A stretch of 64,000 nt of DNA from NCBI RefSeq assembly GCF_900188255.1, contig NZ_FZNS01000002.1, positions 310,001-374,000 of the forward strand, written 5' to 3'. This DNA comes from Hymenobacter mucosus (GTDB taxonomy: Bacteria; Bacteroidota; Bacteroidia; Cytophagales; Hymenobacteraceae). The first letter of the stretch is position 1; each line of letters starts with the position of its first letter. The notes beneath the pieces are model-generated. The model made no database searches, was not told the DNA's origin, and saw nothing but the letters and a program-made list of their open reading frames with translations. The translations under genes and the position numbers were made by a program. Below are positions 57,001 to 62,821 of the stretch, in pieces.

Positions 57001-58557
57001 CATGCTACGCCCGGCGTAGGCCTGATTTCGCCCCCGCCCCACCACGATATCTACTCGATTGAGGACCTGGCTCAATTGATTTTCGACCTGAAGAATGCCA
57101 ACCGTGCCGCTCGCATTAATGTGAAGCTGGTGAGCAAAGCAGGTGTGGGTACCATATCGGCGGGGGTAGCCAAAGCCCACGCCGATGTGATCCTCATTGC
57201 GGGGTACGATGGGGGAACCGGGGCCTCACCTATGAGTTCCATCAAGCACGCTGGCCTGCCGTGGGAACTTGGCTTGGCTGAAGCTCACCAAACCTTACTT
57301 CGCAACCAACTGCGTAGCCGCGTGGTGCTGCAAGCCGATGGGCAGCTCAAAACGGGCCGCGACTTAGCCGTAGCGGCCTTACTTGGAGCCGAGGAATGGG
57401 GAGTAGCCACGGCTGCCCTCATTGCGGGGGGCTGTATTATGATGCGCAAATGCCATCTCAATACTTGTCCGGTAGGGGTAGCAACCCAAGACCCAGAGCT
57501 GCGCAAACTGTTCACGGGTCAGCCTGAGCACATTGTAAACCTGTTCCGGTTTTTGGCCGAAGAACTCCGCGAAATAATGGCGGAGCTTGGTTTCCGGACG
57601 GTAAACGAGATGGTGGGCCGAACTCAGTTTCTAAAGGTTCGTGAAGGCATTACGCACTGGAAAAGCCGCACGCTGGACCTGACGGACCTCTTGCAGCCCG
57701 TCCCGAATCCCTCGGGCGGCACGCTCTACAACAGCGAGCAGCAAGATCACGGCCTTGCTAATATCCTTGACTGGCAGCTCCTGGCACATGCTAAGCCAGC
57801 TCTCGACGAGCGAATTCCGGTATTCGCCACCTTCGATGTGCGCAATACCGACCGCACTATTGGCACGTTGCTATCTAATGAAGTAGCGAAGCGCTACCAC
57901 GCGGCCGGTCTCCCCGACAACACTGTCAATTACTCTTTCCGGGGGTCGGCTGGTCAGAGCTTTGGCGCATTTTGCGCCAAAGGCCTCTCCTTTGCTCTGG
58001 AAGGCGAAGCCAACGACTATGTAGGCAAAGGCTTGTCGGGAGCACGCTTAGCCATTTTTCCGGCGGCGGAAGGCCGTTTTGTACCCGAGCAGAACATCAT
58101 CATTGGCAACGTAGCCTTGTACGGAGCCACCTCCGGTGAGCTGTTTGTGCGCGGGCAGGCGGGCGAGCGGTTTGCCGTCCGCAACTCCGGTGCCACGGCT
58201 GTAGTGGAAGGCGTGGGCGACCATGGCTGCGAATACATGACCGGAGGCCGCGCGCTAATTCTGGGTAAAACAGGCCGCAACTTTGCGGCCGGCATGAGCG
58301 GAGGCATTGCCTGGGTGTATGACCCTGACGGCACATTCCCCCAGAACTGCAACACCGAGATGGTAGAGCTTGACCCCTTGGATGCCGACGACGAAACCCA
58401 AATTCAGGCCCTCTTGCACCAGCATCAGCAGCTTACTGGCAGTCAGCTTGCAGCCTACTTGCTCGGTAACTGGAGCGAAGAAGTGGGCAGATTCGTGAAG
58501 GTCTTCCCCTCCGAATACAAGAAGGTGCTGCAAAAAGCCCAGTACGCTATGGCGTAA
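54040..58557 (+). CDS. gltB: Glutamate synthase large subunit
   Basis: 1,505 residues. Short propeptide with the glutaminase Cys at C19 (EFEHDACGTGF), so processing would remove 18 residues. Central and FMN-binding domains follow (AKPGEGGQLPGHKVDEWIAK, GYDGGTGASP), the 3Fe-4S cysteines in CIMMRKCHLNTCPVG, and the final beta-helix domain. Converts glutamine and 2-oxoglutarate to two glutamates with GltD. It is 123 nt before gltD. Confidence 0.97.
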   Translation: MTPDTSLGLYRPEFEHDACGTGFIAYLNGRKSHQIIADALTMLENMEHRGACGCDSDSGDGAGLLLQLPHWFFLEECTARNIRLPEPGSYGVGMLFFPKEAAPKEACRTLINAAAEQLGIRVLGYRPVPVNPTGIGPTALAAEPAIEQVFVARPAGIASPEDFERKLYVLRRYITKTVSEQVPAAADDFYFTSLSCKTIVYKGQLTTYQVRGYFPDLSDERVTSAFGMVHSRFSTNTFPSWRLAQPFRLLAHNGEINTLRGNLNWFYAGLRSYVSPYFSAEEMDMVLPVIDSNQSDSACLDNIVEVLLHSGRSLPHVMMMLVPEAWDGNTQMDPFKKAFYEFHATFMAPWDGPAALLFTDGQMLGAMLDRNGLRPLRYIVTNDGRVMVASETGVLHIPEATVEKKGRLQPGKMLLIDTVAGQIITDEELKAQAAARQPYAQWLDEYQIRLEELPEPRQVFSDLAAEAVFKYHQVFGYTREDIDTLITPMALEGKEPIGSMGVDVPLAVLSDQPQHLSSYFKQFFAQVTNPPIDPIRERLVMSLATFIGNNGNILDEDKMHCHCVALRQPILTNHELEKLRSIDTGMFNAKTLLSYFKADGKPGSMEAGLDRLCRYAEDAVNDGFEVLILSDRGLDSKHAPIPSLLAVSAVHHHLIRKGYRGSVGLVVEAGDVWEVHHFACLLAFGATAINPYLALSTVQTMHAGGQFNTTYEYPQLAKNYIKAVCDGLLKIFSKMGISTLQSYHGAQVFEILGLNQSVVDRYFTGAVTRIGGLGLDEIARETLYKQFQGFKSSSSEEQQLLPEGGIYQWRRRGEAHMFNPETVHLLQHATRTGNYDVYRRYARLLNEQPERMFTLRGLLDFAHHRPAISLEEVEPAESIMKRFATGAMSFGSISHEAHSTLAIAMNRIGGKSNTGEGGEDPLRYEHMPNGDSMRSAIKQVASARFGVTAHYLTNADELQIKMAQGAKPGEGGQLPGHKVDEWIAKVRHATPGVGLISPPPHHDIYSIEDLAQLIFDLKNANRAARINVKLVSKAGVGTISAGVAKAHADVILIAGYDGGTGASPMSSIKHAGLPWELGLAEAHQTLLRNQLRSRVVLQADGQLKTGRDLAVAALLGAEEWGVATAALIAGGCIMMRKCHLNTCPVGVATQDPELRKLFTGQPEHIVNLFRFLAEELREIMAELGFRTVNEMVGRTQFLKVREGITHWKSRTLDLTDLLQPVPNPSGGTLYNSEQQDHGLANILDWQLLAHAKPALDERIPVFATFDVRNTDRTIGTLLSNEVAKRYHAAGLPDNTVNYSFRGSAGQSFGAFCAKGLSFALEGEANDYVGKGLSGARLAIFPAAEGRFVPEQNIIIGNVALYGATSGELFVRGQAGERFAVRNSGATAVVEGVGDHGCEYMTGGRALILGKTGRNFAAGMSGGIAWVYDPDGTFPQNCNTEMVELDPLDADDETQIQALLHQHQQLTGSQLAAYLLGNWSEEVGRFVKVFPSEYKKVLQKAQYAMA

Positions 58558-58611
58558 TGGAAGCCACGCATAGCACCCTACTTAGCCTACTGTCTACCAC
58601 CGAAACACACG

Positions 58612-58650
58612 TAGCGGGAGAAACCAGATGCGTACTGATTTCTCCCGCTA
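58612..58650 (+). terminator. Intercistronic hairpin between gltB and gltD
   Basis: TAGCGGGAGAAA pairs perfectly with TTTCTCCCGCTA, 12 bp, 15-nt loop. No T run follows (AGGTTCTCTC), so it is more likely an attenuation or RNA-stability element than a full terminator. Confidence 0.5.
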
Positions 58651-58680
58651 GGTTCTCTCACAGATCAAACAGCCCACAGA

Positions 58681-60150
58681 ATGGGACATATAACGGGATT
58701 TAAAGAGTTTGAGCGGGAGCTTCCTACGAAGGCCGCCCCGCAGGAACGCGTGGCTCACAACCGCGAGTTTGTGGGCTTGTACACCGAAGATCAACTAACC
58801 AAGCAAGCGGCCCGCTGCATGGATTGTGGCATTCCGTTTTGTCACTCAGGCTGCCCACTCGGCAACATCATTCCTGAGTTCAATGATGCCGTATACCAGC
58901 AAGATTGGGAAGAAGCCTACCGCATCTTATCGTCTACCAACAATTTCCCCGAATTTACAGGACGTATCTGCCCCGCCCCCTGCGAGTCGGCGTGCGTACT
59001 AAGCATCAACCGAGCACCGGTGGCCATTGAGGAAATTGAAAAGCACATCATTGAAATAGCCTTCTCCAAAGGCTACGTGCGCCCTACGGCTCCCGTGTTG
59101 AAGTCGGGCAAGACGGTAGCAGTAGTAGGCAGCGGCCCAGCTGGGTTGGCTGCTGCCGCCCAGCTGGCAAAGGCTGGCCACTCCGTAACCGTGTTCGAGC
59201 GCGACGATCTACCGGGTGGTTTACTGCGCTACGGTGTTCCTGATTTTAAGCTGGAAAAGTGGGTAATTGACCGTCGGATTCAGTTGCTGGAGGAAGATGG
59301 TGTGGTATTCCGCTGTAACACGGAAATCGGCCGCGACCTAGCCGCCCAGGAGCTAACACGCACCTTCGATGCAGTAGTGCTGGCAGGCGGAGCTACCGTG
59401 CCGCGCGACTTGCCTATTCCCGGCCGGGAGTTGCAGGGCATTTACTTTGCCATGCCCTACCTTACCCAACACAACCGCCGGGTAAGCAACCTCTCCTTGC
59501 TAGAAGCAGAGCTACTTGCCACTAGCCACGATGTGGTAGTAATTGGTAGTGGCGACACGGGTTCTGACTGCGTGGGCACCGCTAACCGGCAGCAGGCCCG
59601 TAGCGTTACGCAGTTTGCCCAAATGCACCAGCCTGGTACTGAGCGTCCCGCCCACACACCTTGGCCTCAGGAACCAGCTATTTTCCGCAGTAGCACTTCG
59701 CACGAAGAGGGCTGCCAGCGCTACTGGGGCATCAAGACGAAAGCCTTCCTCGGTGACGAGGAGGGCCGCGTGCGGGGTTTACTCGTTAGCGACATTACCT
59801 GGGAAACCGACATTATGGGCCGCCGCCTCACGTTTGAGGAAATAGAAGGCTCGGAACGCGAAATTCCTTGTCAGCTGGTGCTACTCGCCCTGGGCTTTAC
59901 CTCGCCCCAATACGCGGGGCTGCTGGAACAGCTCCAAGTACAGGTAGATGAACGGGGAAATGTTCAGGCTACCGACACATCCTACCAGACCAGCACCCCC
60001 AATGTATTCGTTGCTGGTGATATGCGTCGGGGGCAGTCATTGGTGGTATGGGCTATTTCGGAAGGGCGCGAGGCAGCCCGGAAAGTAGACCTATTTTTAA
60101 CTGGCAAAACGGCCTTGCCGAGCAAAAACGCAGTTGGGATGCTTGCCTAA
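58681..60150 (+). CDS. gltD: Glutamate synthase small subunit
   Basis: 489 residues. N-terminal 4Fe-4S cysteines in CMDCGIPFCHSGCPLGNIIPE and CPAPCESACV, the FAD site VVGSGPAGLAAAAQLA, and the NADPH site VVVIGSGDTGSDC, with the C-terminal FAD tail VFVAGDMRRGQSLVVWAI. It passes electrons from NADPH to GltB. It lies downstream of gltB after a hairpin. Confidence 0.96.
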   Translation: MGHITGFKEFERELPTKAAPQERVAHNREFVGLYTEDQLTKQAARCMDCGIPFCHSGCPLGNIIPEFNDAVYQQDWEEAYRILSSTNNFPEFTGRICPAPCESACVLSINRAPVAIEEIEKHIIEIAFSKGYVRPTAPVLKSGKTVAVVGSGPAGLAAAAQLAKAGHSVTVFERDDLPGGLLRYGVPDFKLEKWVIDRRIQLLEEDGVVFRCNTEIGRDLAAQELTRTFDAVVLAGGATVPRDLPIPGRELQGIYFAMPYLTQHNRRVSNLSLLEAELLATSHDVVVIGSGDTGSDCVGTANRQQARSVTQFAQMHQPGTERPAHTPWPQEPAIFRSSTSHEEGCQRYWGIKTKAFLGDEEGRVRGLLVSDITWETDIMGRRLTFEEIEGSEREIPCQLVLLALGFTSPQYAGLLEQLQVQVDERGNVQATDTSYQTSTPNVFVAGDMRRGQSLVVWAISEGREAARKVDLFLTGKTALPSKNAVGMLA

Positions 60151-60178
60151 GCATAGGCTACGTTCCGATAAGAACGAC

Positions 60179-60220
60179 AGAGCCCTGGGAGCTACTTCAT
60201 GCTTCTGGGGCTCTTGCTTT
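60179..60220 (+). terminator. Imperfect terminator after gltD
   Basis: AGAGCCC(TG)GGAGC pairs with GCTTC(TG)GGGCTCT with one internal TG/TG mismatch, then GCTTTT; partly overlaps the end of the convergent gene. Confidence 0.55.
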
Positions 60221-61179
60221 TACTCATCGGGACTGGTAGCGCGGGCCTCCGTGGGCGGCACTTGCGGGGGGCGTACTCCCGAGAACAAAGAGAAGTTCGG
60301 AGCGAAATAAATAGGCAGGGTAAATGTCATTGCCGTGGGCAGGTTGTATTCCCGTCCAGGCTCAAACACGGGCAAGCTAGCTACTACTCGGCGAGCCTCT
60401 TGGTCGGCATCGGGAGAAAGGCTGCGCACTACTTGCACCTGTCCTACACGCCCGTCCTCGTCTACCGTATAGCGTACGTACACTTTGCCCGTGATGCCTT
60501 TACGCCGGGAATTCTTGGGGTAGTTGGTGTTGCGCGCGATGTAGCTCAGCAGCGCGCCTTGCCCACCCGGAAACTTAGGCAGTTCTCGGGCCTGCACTTT
60601 CCCCATATAAGCCGAGCCGTCTTCGTTGAAGAAAGCTAGAGCTAAGGGCTTGCCTTGCCGATCGGGAAGCTCTATTGCGCTTAGCTGACCGGTGTCGTAG
60701 TAGTAATGCCACTCACCCACAGCCCGCCCATTATGGTAGCGGCCCTCGGAGCGTTTTTGGCCATTGCGGTGTACCGTAATCCAACGGCCGGTTCGTTGCC
60801 CATCGGTATATTCTCCGCGCTGGCTAATGCGACCATCTTCGTACCACCCTACGTACAGGCCATCGGCTTCATCATTGTGATAGTGCACTTGTCCGGCTTT
60901 GGTGCCGCTAGGGTGGTACCAAGTCAGTTGTCCATTACGCACTGGCGGATCAATGGAGGATAGAGCGCCTTTTAACAATAAGGTTCCCGATAAGGAATAC
61001 TCTCGCATTGTGAAGGTCTCCAGCAAGTCGCTCTTGCGGTCGATGATCCGGTAGTGCGACGCGCTATCCGGCACGGTGGCTTCGTCCCGATCATTGAGAT
61101 AAACTGCGGGTAGACTTTGGGCCAAGCCAACATAAGGTGCCGCTACAAAAACAAGCAAAGCACAGTAACGCACAGTCAT
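60220..61179 (-). CDS. MORN-repeat protein with TonB C-terminal domain
   Basis: 319 residues. Signal peptide ending near GLAQ. Residues ~80-180 carry several MORN-type repeats (GLYVGWYEDGRISQRGEY, GRWITVHRNGQKRSEGRY). Residues 200-290 match a TonB C-terminal domain (GQGALLSYIARNTNYPKNSRRKGITGKVYVRYTVDEDG region, ending in VFEPGREYNLPTAMTFTLP). The protein lacks the usual TonB membrane anchor at the N-terminus other than the signal, so its link to energy supply is unclear. It may work at the outer membrane. Confidence 0.84.
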   Translation of the reverse strand: MTVRYCALLVFVAAPYVGLAQSLPAVYLNDRDEATVPDSASHYRIIDRKSDLLETFTMREYSLSGTLLLKGALSSIDPPVRNGQLTWYHPSGTKAGQVHYHNDEADGLYVGWYEDGRISQRGEYTDGQRTGRWITVHRNGQKRSEGRYHNGRAVGEWHYYYDTGQLSAIELPDRQGKPLALAFFNEDGSAYMGKVQARELPKFPGGQGALLSYIARNTNYPKNSRRKGITGKVYVRYTVDEDGRVGQVQVVRSLSPDADQEARRVVASLPVFEPGREYNLPTAMTFTLPIYFAPNFSLFSGVRPPQVPPTEARATSPDE

Positions 61180-61629
61180 AAAAGCTTAGTCGACCTCCTG
61201 CGCACGGCAGGTAGATGAAATATAATTTATTCTATCACCGATATCAAGAAGTGGGGCATCATTTCCTGAATAATACCATATTATATATTCATCGATCAAT
61301 TAGCCTGTTCTGCTCCATTCCTCTGCTTATACTGCAAGTAAACATGGGTTCACAGTACCGGCCTGCATTCACTATATCATCTTGTTCTGGTTAAGTAGCC
61401 CGAACACTTGCCCAATAGTAAGCTTAAATAACACAACAATCCTGATTTTCTGGCACCAACACTAAACTGTATTATCCTTTGGATGAAGGTATCCATTACC
61501 TCAAGCAATACCCAACTGTGTAGGGTTTCGGTGTCGCTAGAGAGTACTAGGCAGCAACCAAGAGCAGCGGCTCCTTTCCACGCCCACAGGTAGAAAGGAG
61601 CCGCTGCTCTTGCCCAAGGTTGGGCTAGG
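61180..61629. other. AT-rich intergenic with terminator
   Basis: About 450 bases; AT-rich 61,200-61,500. It contains the Lrp terminator at its right end. No gene recognised. Confidence 0.5.
61560..61611 (-). terminator. Terminator of the Lrp-type gene, 19-bp stem
   Basis: AAGAGCAGCGGCTCCTTTC with perfect complement, 14-nt loop. The T content after the stem on the minus strand is limited. Confidence 0.7.
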
Positions 61630-62097
61630 TTAGTCCATCATTTGTATTGGGCGGTTGAAGGCCTCTTCCAAAGAAATCAGCGTCTCGGTGCGCTCAATCC
61701 CTTCGATTAGCTGAATCTGATCATGTAGCACGTCACGCAAGTGCGCCGTGTCACGACAGATAATCCGTGCAAAGATGCCATAAGCGCCCGTTGTAAAGTC
61801 AATGCTGACTACCTCTGGAATACGCCGCAATTCCTCAACTACACTACCATACACCGAGCTTTTTAGCAGATAGATGCCAAGAAAAGCCCGCACGCCGTAG
61901 CCTAGCTTCTGGTAATCAATCTTTAAGGTAGCACCCTGCACAATGCCCAATTCCTCTAACCGAGCCATGCGCACGTGCACCGTACCACCCGATACGTGTA
62001 CCTTGCGAGCTATTTCAGTGTAAGGCATTTTGGCATCATCAATCAGTAATGCCAGGATTTTACGGTCGGTGTCGTCAAGTTCGTAATTGCGAGCCAT
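61630..62097 (-). CDS. Lrp/AsnC-family regulator
   Basis: 155 residues. N-terminal winged helix (DDTDRKILALLIDDAKMPYTEIARKV) and a C-terminal RAM domain (FLGIYLLKSS, VVSIDFTTGAYGIFARI). The family senses amino acids such as leucine or asparagine and forms oligomers. It diverges from the tRNA-like gene at 62256. An inverted repeat of 8-bp arms lies 14 nt before its start. Confidence 0.94.
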   Translation of the reverse strand: MARNYELDDTDRKILALLIDDAKMPYTEIARKVHVSGGTVHVRMARLEELGIVQGATLKIDYQKLGYGVRAFLGIYLLKSSVYGSVVEELRRIPEVVSIDFTTGAYGIFARIICRDTAHLRDVLHDQIQLIEGIERTETLISLEEAFNRPIQMMD

Positions 62098-62111
62098 TTT
62101 TGAGCAAGTTG

Positions 62112-62132
62112 ATTACTTGATTAGCAAGTAAT
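62112..62132 (-). promoter_or_regulatory. Palindrome before the Lrp start, autoregulation candidate
   Basis: ATTACTTG-ATTAG-CAAGTAAT, perfect 8-bp arms, 5-nt spacer; a further GCAAG lies at 62104-62108. Lrp-type proteins often bind such AT-rich repeats in front of their own gene. Confidence 0.55.
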
Positions 62133-62255
62133 GTTTACGTTATTTAAAAATAATGTATTTTTTTAGCCAAAAGCCTGCTTATATTTTATAATTCAGACCA
62201 AGGTAGTACATTTGTCATAATCCAACGCAAACGGCGCGAGATTACTACAAAACAA
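62133..62255. other. Upstream region of the tRNA-like gene
   Basis: AT-rich region between Lrp and the tRNA-like gene, including the promoter box at 62207-62214. Confidence 0.4.
62207..62214 (+). promoter_or_regulatory. Putative -7 element of the tRNA-like gene
   Basis: TACATTTG, exact TAnnTTTG match, 41 nt before the first base of the cloverleaf. No clear TTG at -33. Confidence 0.45.
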
Positions 62256-62370
62256 TGTAGAATGATGAAACTGGCAGACATGCCCTCCTCTCTCGGGGGT
62301 GGAGATTCGGGAAAAACTGGTCCGGCGGCCGGCTAACTACTCCGTGGAGGTTCGAATCCTTCTTCTACAG
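62256..62370 (+). tRNA. Non-canonical class II tRNA-like gene, anticodon loop CUCUCUC
   Basis: Read by hand: acceptor TGTAGAA (62256-62262) pairs with TTCTACA (62363-62369); D stem ATG/CAT, D loop with GG at 62273-62274; anticodon stem CCCTC (62283-62287)/GGGGG (62295-62299) with one wobble; loop CTCTCTC (62288-62294), so anticodon CTC with U33 but U at 37; T stem GGAGG/CCTTC with loop TTCGAAT. Discriminator is G. CCA is not encoded. The variable region (62300-62345) is 46 nt, whereas class II tRNAs have about 13-24; it closes with TGGAG/CTCCG and has an inner CCGG-CGG-CCGG hairpin. The triplet would read the Glu codon GAG, yet the shape is that of tRNA-Leu/Ser. It could be a functional odd tRNA, a tRNA-derived RNA, or a decayed copy. 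Confidence 0.7.
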
Positions 62371-62414
62371 CACTTTTCTTCTTTGGGTGGGCAAAATCGT
62401 GAGGAGGAAAAAAC

Positions 62415-62444
62415 GGAACGTATCTGGGTGGGTGCGTTCCTTTT
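62415..62444 (+). terminator. Hairpin 1 with loop TCTGGGTGGG
   Basis: GGAACGTA pairs with TGCGTTCC (one wobble), loop of ten bases 62423-62432, then TTTT. Likely terminator of the tRNA-like transcript. Confidence 0.7.
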
Positions 62445-62449
62445 AAAGA

Positions 62450-62477
62450 GGCGGCATCTGGGTGGGTGCCGCCTTTT
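62450..62477 (+). terminator. Hairpin 2 with the same loop
   Basis: GGCGGCA pairs with TGCCGCC, loop TCTGGGTGGG (62457-62466) identical to hairpin 1, then TTTT. Stems differ completely. Confidence 0.7.
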
Positions 62478-62753
62478 ATTATGCCCAGCAGTTCCGGCGT
62501 TCTACCTGCTTGTTGCAAGCAAAAAGAACAGGTTTGCTAAACCGGCCGCAAAGAACGGTATTTCCCATTCGATTTACCCGCCAAACTCCAAAAAACTCCT
62601 CTCTGTTCTAAAAACACTATTCTTTCTATAAGGCTGCTTCTGAAAGCTACTTTCAGTATACAACTGGATATACTTGGCTCGTTGAGGTATCTCCTACCAC
62701 GTGTTGTTTCACGAAGTGTTTTCTTAAACAGTTCGGACTTGGTGAGATTAATA

Positions 62754-62819
62754 GCCACCTACCAAAAAGAACACCGCATGCAGCACAGGCTACATGCGGT
62801 GTTCTTTTTGGTAGGTGGC
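62754..62819. terminator. 27-bp perfect inverted repeat after the DsbD-like gene
   Basis: Arms 62754-62780 and 62793-62819 are perfect complements over 27 bp (core AAAAAGAACACCGCATG / CATGCGGTGTTCTTTTT), 12-nt loop. Immediately after the stop of the minus gene. T5 and A5 runs on either side make it bidirectional. Confidence 0.85.
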
Positions 62820-62821
62820 AG

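Larger units (their letters stand above)
62371..62821. other. Downstream region with three hairpins
   Basis: About 450 bases between the tRNA-like gene and the DsbD-like gene. Holds two hairpins at 62413-62477 and a 27-bp inverted repeat at 62754-62819. A minus-strand frame at 62537-62758 shows no domain. Confidence 0.5.

Noticed and set aside
62300..62345. Long variable region read as a tRNA intron
   Set aside because: Bacterial tRNA introns are self-splicing, over 200 nt and in the anticodon loop; this is 46 nt, in the variable arm, closed by its own stem.
62256..62370. tmRNA or selenocysteine tRNA
   Set aside because: No mRNA-like domain, and the anticodon is CTC instead of TCA; acceptor is 7 bp, not 8.
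62299..62631. 110-codon frame overlapping the tRNA-like gene and the hairpins
   Set aside because: Runs through the T arm, acceptor stem and both terminators; composition has no protein signature.
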